From contig NW_002476363.1 in assembly GCF_000189635.1 (NCBI RefSeq), positions 1-64,000 of the forward strand: a DNA stretch of 64,000 bases, written 5' to 3'. The notes beneath the pieces were generated by a model, which saw only the letters and a list, made by a program, of their open reading frames with translations, made no database searches and was not told the DNA's origin. Below are positions 49,060 to 60,626 of the stretch, piece after piece. The stretch is from Tetrahymena thermophila SB210 (taxonomy: Eukaryota > Ciliophora > Oligohymenophorea > Hymenostomatida > Tetrahymenidae). The position numbers and the translations under genes are program-made. How positions within the stretch are numbered: position 1 is the first letter of the stretch; the number at the start of each line of letters is the position of its first letter.

Positions 49060-50061
49060 TCAATAATTGATTAACTCTTCTAAATGCTTTTGATCAATGA
49101 TGCAGTTTTTTAAGAATAAAATTTTTTCTTAAACATTTTGTTTATCCATCACTTTTGATTTACTTAACCACTCATAGCTATCATTCAACAAAAAATCCAT
49201 CAGCAACAATTTATAAATTTTATGGGTAATTAAATATTTTACTACAGAATAGTTAAACGAGTGTTATTTCATATATTTTACAAGCTGTTTCTTTAAATTT
49301 GAGAACTAATATCTTGATAATTCCATCCCCATTTTAAAATCCTTCAATTGCTTAAAGTGCTTCAAAAAAGCATATACAATGTTTTTAAGGCTATTTTAGG
49401 TTTATTTACTTCTGTTTTCTTAATTTTGATATACGCAAGCTGATTAATTTTCTTCAGCTGTCTCTAATTAAAACCTATTATTATTGCTGTCTGATTTTTA
49501 AATAGTAGAACTGTAATCTGCTTCAGTCTGTTCAAAACTTAATTCTAAACCATTATATTTGTAATATTAAATTCTTTTTTCACCTTCAAAACCATTTTAA
49601 AATGTCTACTAAATGGGTTTAGCATGTTTACTTTCATCATCTTATTAATTACTTTGGTTTTTTGCACATAAATGCATATTTTTATTATTCAAAAATTCTT
49701 TTTAGTCATTAAAACAATTTTGTTATTGGCTCGATTCATCTTAATTCATATTATTTGAGTTAAAATCTAAGGGATTGCTACGATTATAGTCTATTAAATT
49801 TGAGTGTTAATTGATTTGATTGCTTGAATTGTCTTCATTTGGGATTTAAGTATTTAAAAAGTACTCAGGTTCATATATGATTTAACTATGGTAATCATAA
49901 GAATTGCATTTATAATATTGATTGATGGATTATTCTTCGTTTGCTATGTGTTTTTTTTACTCAATTTAACTATCTAAAGTATGAATTTGATCACAGCAAG
50001 CGATAAATGGCTAAGAAATGCTGTGTAATAGTCTAAATTAATTGTTATTATATACTATCAT
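49060..50061 (-). CDS. Tandem family protein H (conserved C-terminal domain), 333 aa
   Basis: An intron-free minus-strand frame, the closest relative of G and about 2.88 kb from it. The frame stays open upstream of the chosen ATG, and the sequence aligned to G's first ten codons is present but without an ATG. H must therefore start at the codon matching M11 of G, or be spliced at its 5' end. The N-terminal Cys pair (FIACCDQ) and IIYEPEYFLN are kept. The C-terminal module is nearly unchanged (YMKQHSFNYSVVKYLITHK, EWLSKSKVMDKQ, ILFLKNCIID). Function unknown. Confidence 0.68.
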
Positions 50062-52634
50062 ATGATTAATTTAGAAAAAATTCTATTTTAAATACTATAT
50101 TTACTTGAAAAAACTTTAGTTTTATATACCTTTTTGCTTTTTTTTATAACAAATTCAGTAATTAGATAATATAATTTAGATTGGTTTTCAATAAAAAAAT
50201 CAATATTTAAAATATACTTATTTAAAACTAAACATATAAAACATTACATCCATTAATGTAATTTTTTTAACATCAACAATCATCCATCATTAATTAAATA
50301 AAATATGTAAAAAAATATTCTCTCTTCAATGAATAGATCGATCAATTATCAAATATATATTTATGCACTCATTTTTTATTAAATACTATAGCAACAAAAA
50401 GAAAGAAAAGAGTTAAATTTTCTTTAATTACTCCTTTCTCAATAAAAGATCATCTACTAATCTCTGATTTATTAGATTATCATTTTTTATATGTTATTTG
50501 ATTCTTAATGAAAATATAAATGAAAGCAACCAACACAAAATACAATTTCTTATTTGAGTATATTTATTTTAATGCAACAAAATAAAATAATCAAATTTAC
50601 TTTATGCCATTTATTATTTTATAATTAATTTAAAATTGCCAAGAAATGAAATAAAAATATAAAAAATTATTTTATTTTTTCATAAAAAGTTTATCCTAGA
50701 GTTTAAAATAAAATTAAAACATTTTCTTATTTACATAATATTAAAAATTATTTTAAATTTAACATAATATATTTATATTCTGGTTAGTTAAGGACTAATT
50801 CAATTTAAATTTTCAATCAAATTTTAGGATTAATAAACATCTTTATCGTACTATTTTCCAGAAAAGACAATAAAAAATTTTCCTTGAAAAGTATCGAGAT
50901 AATTTAAAAATAAACGCAAACTACGGTATATATCTCTATCTTAAAAAAATAATAAAATTTTTAATTTTAATTATTTAACTTTTCATTTACCATCACTACA
51001 ACTAACTATACTATTTCTTTAGCAATTTATTTTCAAACAAAATATGATTTTCTAAATTCAAATTTAGTATTCTCTTTTTGGACATTTCAAACAGGATTAT
51101 TACTTTTTTTAATATATAATTTAAAATGTTAAATTTTGTTACGCCTTAATTATTAAATCTTATATTTCATGATTGTAAAATTGTTTGAATTCATTTATAA
51201 CAAGTAATAAAGAAACAATTTCAATATTAGACTATACTTTACACAATTTTTTAATGTGTCACATAAATTTAAATGAATAAAATTAATCTAAATAAAATTT
51301 TTTAATATATTTAAGAATTAATGATTTCTATCTTCTTTGTACATATTATTAATGATCTAAATCATTTTCATTATATTCTTTATTTTATTCATATTATTGA
51401 GGCAAATAATTTATTTCTTATGGTTTCTTAAAATAAATAGAATATACAAAGAAATCTTTAATTTAAATGAAATACTTCAAATTAATAATTTTTATTTTTC
51501 TATGATAGTTAAGTTTATATCAAACTTTTAACAAATTTTATTGAATTTATCTAAAATTATTAATAATATACAATTTAAATATAAAATATATCAGCTAAAA
51601 AATAATTAATCTATTTACACATATACTTTTTGTATAAAGCGAGCATTATATTTCAAACTTTTAATCAAATATTTTACTCAATTTAAAAATACTAAATCTT
51701 ATTTTTTTAAAATATTTAAGGTAGGCTCTTCTACCATGTCCTAATATGGGAGTAGAGTTAAAAATCCAATTTAAGACAGATAAGGCAGTTAATTAGAGAT
51801 AAAGAGGCAGATTAAATTACAAAAAAATATTTATATAATTTATTATTAAAAATAAACAATTTAGATATTGATTTATTTGCCATTTTTTTTACATACATTG
51901 TGAGCTCTATTAAATGAGTTACTCTTTTTTTAACTTAATCGAAATAGTGAACAATAACAAATAATTTTGTATTTTAAAATATATATATAAATAAATAATG
52001 TTATAATGTGAAATGTTTGATTAAAATTTTATACTTTTTTATCGAGCTATGATAAAATAAATTTAAATAATGTTATCAAATTTATTCATTTTAAGCAATT
52101 TATAAAAATTGAAAGTAAATAAAAACTATTTCGTTTAATAAATAGTTATATGTTATTATTTATTTAAATATTTTTTTATTCTAATGTCAGTAATAATTTA
52201 AATATGTATTAATTCAATAAATTTAACTTAATATAAAAATAAATGATTTTAAATGATTTTGTATTTTTAGAATACATAAATGTGTACTAAAATAGATCAA
52301 AAAAAATATTCAATACATATTCAAAAAAATAAATTGATAGAAAATAAAATAGATCTATTGATGTATGTATGTATGTATGTATGTATGCATGTAAATCGAA
52401 AATAATTTATATCACAAATATAGTTCTGAAGTTTGATTGATCAAATTGCTAGATTACAAAATGGATAGTTATAAAATTTTAGATAGATTTGCAAAAAAAT
52501 TAACAGCAAATTAAATCAATCAAAATTCAGATAATTAATACAAATAATTAATCTGTTAACAAATTCAAAACTAATTAAATAGAATCTATATTGATTTATT
52601 TGTTTTTAAAAAAATCTATTTAAAGCGACTTAAA
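50062..52634. other. Gene-free A/T-rich DNA
   Basis: About 2.6 kb between divergently transcribed genes. It includes the hairpin listed separately and an ATGT simple repeat near 52362-52388. No coding frame supported. Confidence 0.55.
51726..51757. other. Hairpin with GC-richer stem
   Basis: The arms CTCTTCTACCAT (51726-51737) and ATGGGAGTAGAG (51746-51757) can pair over 12 positions with two mismatches, around an 8-base loop. The stem is less A/T-rich than the surrounding 2.5 kb. It may be part of a small RNA gene or be chance; no known RNA family matches by eye. Confidence 0.4.
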
Positions 52635-53474
52635 ATGTCAAACTACAATAGTTAGGAAGGTGATAGATTTAGGAAGACAGTTTTTTGTTCAAATAATCCG
52701 AATAAAGAGCTCAATCCTCCGAGACATATTACAAAGCGTCCGATGGATAAAATACTCCAGCAATTAAATTAAAATGATATTTCTTTATCTAAGTCTAGCA
52801 TATAAAAACCAACTATTATGAACGTTAATCAGTAAACTTATTGCTACAACAAGGAAATTAAGTAGCCTGTTAATGTAGAAATTAACTCCAAGAAGATAGT
52901 TGGAAAGAAGCTTTACGAAGATAAATTAAAAGAAAATATTGGTAAAAATATCATAGTAAGTCCTCCTATAAATACAGAATAATTAAATGTGCGTAAAGCA
53001 TCAGGACAATATTATTAGGGTAAAAACACTTAAAGTTAAAATGTTCAATAACATTATCCAAATGCTCCAAGATAGCTTGAATGCAAAAAGAAGTAGTTTG
53101 AAAGCAAAAAGCTAAACAAAGAGACCATTACAACTGAATTAACAGATTAAATTAATCATCATGATAAATATAGATCTCAATCAATATCACAAAGAAGATA
53201 GATTCCTTAAAAGACAACTATTTAAGATTGTTTTAACGATTTCCCTAACTAAAATAAGGTGTAAAGTCAAAGAAACTCATCCTAACAACCCCAATACAAC
53301 TCAACTACAACAACAAGAGGCTAACGTTCTACTACCACTCATGATTCTTTTAGTGCTGGTGTTTAATATAACAAACCTTTTGTACCTTCAAATTAATAAA
53401 ATCTAGTAAGAAAGACAAATGCATACTACAAATATGGAACATCAACAACTACTCATTCTTCGTTCTACCTTTGA
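52635..53474 (+). CDS. Basic low-complexity protein, 279 aa, unrecognised
   Basis: A single frame of 280 codons starts at the first ATG. The protein is rich in Lys, Gln, Asn, Ser and Thr and overall basic. Notable pieces are an N-terminal part with PPRHITKRPMDKILQQLNQN, a charged stretch ECKKKQFESKKLNKET, an RS/Q-rich stretch (KYRSQSISQRRQ), and a Thr-rich tail (YKYGTSTTTHSSFYL). No membrane segment, fold or catalytic motif is recognisable. It looks intrinsically disordered and could bind nucleic acid or cytoskeleton. Codon use (many TAA/TAG for Gln) matches its neighbours, which supports it as a gene. Confidence 0.58.
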
Positions 53475-55172
53475 AGACAGACTTGTTTGCAATAAAAATA
53501 ATAAATAAACTTAAAATATAAATTAATTATATAAAAAATTAACCAATTAATTAAAATCAATGCATTTTCTATTCTATTTTTCTCTTAAAATGTATTTCTA
53601 TTTTATATTTGAAATCACTCAGAAAAAAACTATAAATGGCTTACCTTTATTTTTTTATTAATATATTGTTTTTTATACAAATTAGGTAAAAATTATTTTT
53701 AAATTTAAAAAAAAAGATGAAATAGTTTTGTTTGTTTGTTTGTTTGTCTGTCTGTCTACTTTTTTAAACTAAAAACACATAATTAAATTAAATTTTTAAA
53801 TTAGAGTAAAATAAGTGATATATGCACATGTAGTTGTTTGTTTGTATTTACTGAGCTAGAAAAAATATTAATTAAAAGATTATTTTTATTGTCTGTTTAT
53901 TTACAGTTTATAGTAATGATTTTTATCAAAAAAATAAAATAACCATTTATATTTATTATTAGTTAAAACCATTAAAAATATTTAAATTAAATTATTATTT
54001 TGTGTGTATTGTAAATGAAATTATGCAAATTGTAAGCAATTTTAATAAAATTAATGACTTTTGGAAATTTAAATGCCACTTTATTTATTTAACTATTCAT
54101 TAAAATGACTTATGAATTATGCATGTAAGTAAATTAACAATTTTAATTCCAAATTTAATTACAAAATTTATTAAATTTTTAATGTAACAAATATTTTATG
54201 TGTATTTAAAAACTCATTTTTTATTTTGATTTGCAGCTTAAAATAATTAAAAATAGTTGGAGGATATAAAAAAACCTTAAATTGGTCTAAATATTTTCTA
54301 CGTATAAGCTAGTATTTATATGCACTATTTACAAATTTGATAATTATTAATTAAATCAAGTATATTTAATTTCATTTTATCATATTTTTGATTAATTTTT
54401 TAATACCTTAGAATTTTCTTTGTGGTAAAAAATTATACCAGTAAGAGTATCTTATATTTTTTTGAGAATAAAACAAAATCACATTTATTTAATGTAAAAA
54501 GGATATTAAAATCAATGATTAGCTGTTTGCTATGAAAGAAAACTTCTAAAATAAAATAATATGAAGCATATGTAATTTTAACCTCAAAGGACATTATCGC
54601 CATTATCAATTTAGTTATGAAAATATATCATGTTTAGAAACTTATTTAGTACAGCTAATTAATTAATCAAGTTTCTATATTAGGTTAACCAATTCGTTTT
54701 TGAAATTTCAGACACAAAAATAAATTGAGTATTTGAAAAATATTACAAGATAACTAATTGTTTATTTTGACAGTATTTATTTTTGTAATTATTCATATAA
54801 AAATAGTTGATTATTTATGAAAAAAAAAAATCAATATTTTTATGAGTAATGTCCTGCTTATAAATTATTATCTTATAATATGCCAAATTGGATTGATGAA
54901 AAAGCAGTAATAAAAAATAGATTGATTAGTGTAAAAGAATCAATTGTTTAATTTAGTTAACTATTTTTCTTAGCTTTTGACATTAACAAGCAAAATCGAG
55001 TTTAATAGTCAATTATTTAATTTATTAATAATAAGTTAAGAAAAGTATATAAATTAGTTTAATAATACATACATAGATCATTAGTAGAATTTGTTTGTGT
55101 GATTAGTATAATTAAAAAATCAAATATTGCTTTAATATTTTAAATCTTAATACATTGAAATATTGTCAGGGG
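53475..55172. other. Gene-free A/T-rich DNA
   Basis: About 1.7 kb upstream of the large channel gene, with a TTTG/TCTG simple repeat near 53730-53760. It probably includes the channel promoter; no motif can be named. Confidence 0.55.
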
Positions 55173-58100
55173 ATGCTTAAATTTATGAAAGTTGCGATGA
55201 CGCAAAGTGATCAAGATTATCAAAAAGAGGAAAGCTACTCTTAGACTTTAGTTAGTCCAAAATAAGACTATTATCCACACAAATCAGCTAGAAATTATAA
55301 TCCTAATATACTACTAAGCAATAACAGTAACCAGATTGATTCTTTTAATGAAGAAGATCCAAGAAGATACCTTTCTATTAATAGTCCTAAAAGCTCTGTC
55401 AGATTTGGAGATGAGCAGAGAAGAATTCTTCTTGATGGGAAGAATAATTTAGATAAATTGGCTGATAAATATTGCGATGAAGAGTAAGAAGAAGAGGAAT
55501 ATGATTCTGTATAACTTGATAATAATTAAGAAAATGTAGTTAGCAAGAAACTATAATCTTATCTAAGAAACTCACCAAACAACAATGATAGTTCTAATAC
55601 AGGAGAAGAAATTAAAAATTCTTGGGGTACACAATTTGAAAAAGATTAAAAGCAAAACAGAAATTTAGATGTATTAACTCTAAATAGCCAGAAGCTTTCT
55701 GTTTAAGGAAGAGACAAAAGAAGGAAATGCTCACTGTTTATAGAAAACTTAGGTGCAGAATTTTTGAAATTTGAAGAGAAAACTCTTCGATCAAATGATT
55801 AAATTTCTCAATATGAGGCAAATGCAATCAGCATTTCTCCTACTAAACCGCAATCTTTATATGCAAAACACTTATTATAGCTCGTAGGATAGAATTCCTT
55901 CAGCAGTAGGTATCAAAGTATTAACTTACACAATGAAAATGTTAGCGGTGCTCTTAATCCCTTAAATGATACACCAATGAATGAAGAAATATTTAAAAAA
56001 GATTCATCCAAAAGCGATGAAAACAATCTTAAAGGCTTTAAAGGCGTTTGGAAAAAGAAATCTCTTATCATCATTTACCTAGCAAGAAAATTTGTTGTTG
56101 ACTTAAAAAAGTATTCAAATATATGGAGACTAAAAAATTTAACAGCCAACTAGTTTCGAGCTATAAATGATATTAGTAGTGATGAAAACGAATTCTTGAT
56201 GAACTCTGAAAAAGGACATGAAGGCTTTTTCAGTAAACTGATGCTTAAAATTAAAAATAACAAGACTTTAACAAAATTTATTATGCATAACTTTGTTGTA
56301 ATTCGGCCTGACAGTCCATTTAAGCTATTATGGGATTGCTTCATTTTAATTCTACTATTCATTAATATTTTTTATATTCCAATAAAAATTTGCTTTACAG
56401 GAGTTCACTAAATGAAATTAAATGAAATGTATTAGGTGCTTTTATACGATTTACCCGGATATGTAATATTTTATTTATTTATTTATTATTTTCTTAAGTT
56501 AATTTAAAATATCTTTTTATATAAAAAGTCATTCATATTAGATTCAATTATAAGAGCAAATACTGCGTTTTACCAAAAGGGATAACTTATTACTCAAAAA
56601 TCAAAGATTTTAATGAATTATTATAAAGAAAGTTTTTTTTTAGATTTATTTATTATAATTCCATATTTGATTTCTATTAAGGCTAATATTCCATTTTTGG
56701 ATATTACTTTCTTGCTCAGGCTTACAAGATTGACAAGTATTTTTAATAACTTTGAATAAATGTTAAACCTTTCCTAAAAGCGAAGTGCGATCTTTATTCT
56801 TATTAGATTATTTTTTACAATGTTCCTAGTGGCTCATTTTTGTGGTTGTGCTTTTTTTTATGCTGGAACTTATAATTTGTTGCCATACAACGAAAAATCA
56901 AATCTTGATTTAGATCAAATTTCTTGGGTTTAAAAGGCTGATATTTTAGATAAATCTTTCTAAGAAAAATACACTGCATGTCTTTATTGGGCGACAATCA
57001 CTATGATTACTGTAGGTAAATATAGCTAATTATATTTGAGAACCGCCAATTACTTTTAAATCATAAAACCAAGATATAATTTTATTTAAAAGCTATTTAT
57101 TTTCATATATAAAATTCTACAAATAAATCTATCTAGATAAAATATTTATAGTTTCTTTGTAAATAAGGGAATTAAAAAAGCTTTATAAATATTATAGGTT
57201 ATGGAGATATTGTGCCGACAAGAACCACAGAAAGATAATTAGCATTAATAATTACGTTATTTAGTTGTGCAGTTTATGCTTATTCTATTAATGTTATTGG
57301 TAAAATACTTTGAATTTTCTGATATTTTAACTAACGCTAACGAATCAATTAATTAAATAAATAAATTAAGGTCTTATATTGTAAGAAATAACAAAAGAGA
57401 AACAGATTTTAAAAAATAAACTGAGTGTATTAAGCTCTTATATGAAAAAGAGAGGCTTAAGCAGTGCACTTTAAGAAAAGGTGAAGACTTATTTTAATTA
57501 TATGCATGAAGAAGACCTTAAGTTTAATGAAGGAGGAGAAATCTTCTTTAAGGAGGTAAAAGGACAATTAAAAACAGAAGTTCTATCTGAAATTTACTAT
57601 AAAACTCTTTGTTAGTCCAACCTCTTCAGGATGAGTTTTTCATAAAATTTTTTAAAGAGTCTGTCATTTGTTATGGAAGAGTAAAAGTATGTCTGTGACG
57701 AAGTCATTTTAGACATAGGACAAGAATGCAACAGTCTTTACTTCATTTCTAGAGGGTAATTCAATTAAAATAACTCTGAATACAAAAAAAAAATTGAAAA
57801 ATTTCACATTTCTAAATTAAATTCTGATAAAAGTGGCATTTTTTCTTATTCAAATAAAAAAACACTTCAATTTAATAATTTAATGAAAAATCATTGGAGA
57901 ATTATTATGAAAAATAAACCTAAAATTATTATGAAAAGTTAATAAATAATTATTGTGATTATTTAACTTAAAATTATTATGAAAAATTAACCAAGAATTA
58001 TTATTTAATAATAAATAATATGAGTAATTTGTTTAGAATTTAATAATAATATTTTATTTAATTAATTAATTAGTGAGGTTTAAAGTTTAATTGATGGTGG

Positions 58101-59706
58101 AATAGTTATTGGAAATCACTATAAAGGAGATATTTTTGATGAGATTTCATTTTTTAGGGATGGAATGAGCCAAATTAAATATAAAAGCAATGGGATAACA
58201 ACAATTGTTTTGTTAAAAAAAGAGAGCTTTATAAGTGTTTTGAAAAAATACCCTAGAGATTATGAAAAATATTGTGTGATGAGAGACAAAATAAAATTTT
58301 ACAATAATTTAAGAAATTTTGAACATAAGTGTAAACTGTGCTAGTCATTTAAACATACTATCAGAGATTGCTTATTTGTAAATCCTTAATTTAATAATCC
58401 AAAGATCTTATATGAGCATAATAGAAATGTCAATTAAGAGAGAAATCCAGAGGTTAAAAGATCATCTCCAATACTTTCATTCAGTGAATTCAAAGAAAAT
58501 CAAAGAGAAGTTAGAGATACTGTGATTAAATATTTAATAGATTAGAATCCATTTGAAGAAAGTCCACAAGACCTACTCAATATAATTTAGTAAATTGTTG
58601 ATTATGACAACATAGAAACCCAGCAATATAAAGGGACTTACTAAACTTCTCTCAACTAATGTGAAATTCCATCCCCAGATTGTGGATCAATATACAAAAA
58701 AGTTAATTTTTCAACTTCACAAGATTTAACTGAAGTGTAAACAAATTAATTAATTAAGCTATTACAAAATTTAAATTAAAAATTTTTTTATTATAAATTA
58801 AAATAAAGATCAGACGAGAGTCCTTTTAATAATAAAAAAGGAAAATCATTTGGATAAAATATTATTTAAAAGAAATTAAGTGGAATAATTAATGATTAAC
58901 AAATGATTTCTAGCTCTTATTAAAATAATCACCAATATTAATAAAATAGTTTAAAAAACCAAGATGGTCAAAGAATTTACTATTAAAATCAATAGAAAAT
59001 CAAGTAATTAGATGAAATCGAAGAAAATTAACAATTAGATTAAATAAATAACGTATAAACATAACAATCAAATTATTAAGACAGATACCTCAGCATACCT
59101 TCTGACATGGTCAGTATTAATAGTCACATGTATACTAATACAAAAAAAATTACCTCATAATAAACAATGAATAGTTAGAGAGCACAGCTACATCGATCGT
59201 CTTCTAAGAGCTACGCTATCAATAATGACAATCCTCCTAGCAATAGTTAATAAATGTCTAAATTCGAACCTTAAACCTTTAGCTCAAAGAATATAATACC
59301 TAACGAAAATAGCTTCACTATTGATAATAGTGTAAGGGTTGCAAAAAATGTAAAGTAAGCAGATTAATTATTTTAAATCTAAAACTAAAAGAACTTTATG
59401 GTATTAAAAGATTTTGATAAAGGGTTTTAATTTTAGATTTACTTTCCTGAAAAAAATTTTGATAATGTCATTTAAGATGCGATGAAAGCTCGTAGAAAAA
59501 CAGTTTAAAATATAAATAAGGTGATTGATATAAGAAAGTAAGAAGATAAATTAAAGCTGATAAGAAGTAATTTAAATCTAACAAAAGAAAGATCCAAATA
59601 CAAATAATCTACCAAAATGAATAAGTCTAATCAATAGATTTATTTGTCTTCCATTTCTATTAATTAAATGAATAATCACGAACTTGATAGTTTAGATAAA
59701 TAATGA
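55173..59706 (+). CDS. Voltage-gated/EAG-CNG-type potassium channel with CNBD
   Basis: Exons are 55173-57015, 57198-57299, 57371-57755 and 58074-59706 (introns 182, 71 and 318 bp), giving 1320 aa. A hydrophilic N-terminus (1-380) precedes six membrane segments, with S1 near 384-404. S4 contains LLRLTRLTSIF with two regularly spaced arginines. The pore is YWATITMITVGYGDIVP with the canonical TVGYGD filter at 613-618, so K+ selectivity is expected. A C-linker (ILQEITKEKQILKNKLSVL) and CNBD (CNSLYFISRGE then GDIFDEISFF) follow. A CCHC knuckle at C863, C866, H871, C876 comes next, then a long Gln/Asn-rich tail. The first ATG is used; another in frame lies four codons later. An intron falls inside the first glycine codon of the filter. 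Ligand unknown. Confidence 0.9.
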
Positions 59707-60626
59707 AGAAAATTAATAATTTTATTTATAGCACTTTTGTATTTATTAAATATAAAATTATTTTGTAAAAAATATCAATTAGTTTTAATGTTTGTTTTAA
59801 TTCATTTTTAATTTTTATTAGTTTAATAATAACCATTTATGATTTTTAAAAAAATTGTTGAGGTTTATATAGAAAGCTTTTTTCAAAAATTTAACCAAAA
59901 ATACCGAAATAAAAATCTATAAATTTATTTAAATGATCATTGAAAATCAAAATTGTACCCTAATTTATTAATTTATTTATCATTGTTTTTCATTCATATT
60001 TATATACCAATTTAATATTTTAAGAAAATTTAAATGTTTTTAAATAATTTTTATTATCTATTTTTAGTGCATATTATATCGGTATTTGATTCTTCATTAA
60101 GCTTAAAAATTCTTTATACAAATTAAACTCTAAACTTTTATTAATTAATCTGAATACAATTTTTTTTTTGGAAGTAGAAATTAGTCTTTATGTTTTAATT
60201 AGCACAACACTAACTAACACAGATTAAAATTTTAAACTTTGATAATATTTGTTTTTGATCAAAGTTAATTTGAATAAATAAATATTCAGTATTTTTCAGA
60301 TGGTTGAAAAATAATCTATAGCAGAAAGAAATAATAGAAAAATAAATTCTATTTATTAATTTGTTTTAATTCATTTTTTGATAGCTTTTGGTATTGAACA
60401 AACAAACAAACAAAAAAAGAAATTAAAAGATATCTATCTATCTATCTTATTAATTAAAATAAATTAATAGTTCAGATATATAATAAATTAGAAATTAAAA
60501 AATATTAGAGGATTAATTTTATTAAAAGTAAATTAGTAAGCATCAATAAATCAATCAATATATCAATTAGCTAATTAAACAAGAACTACTAAGAAAGAAA
60601 ATAGGAAAATAAATAAATAAATAGAA
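59707..60626. other. Gene-free A/T-rich DNA
   Basis: About 0.9 kb between the channel stop and the PX-WD40 gene, with a few CTAT and AAAC repeats. Nothing else seen. Confidence 0.6.
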
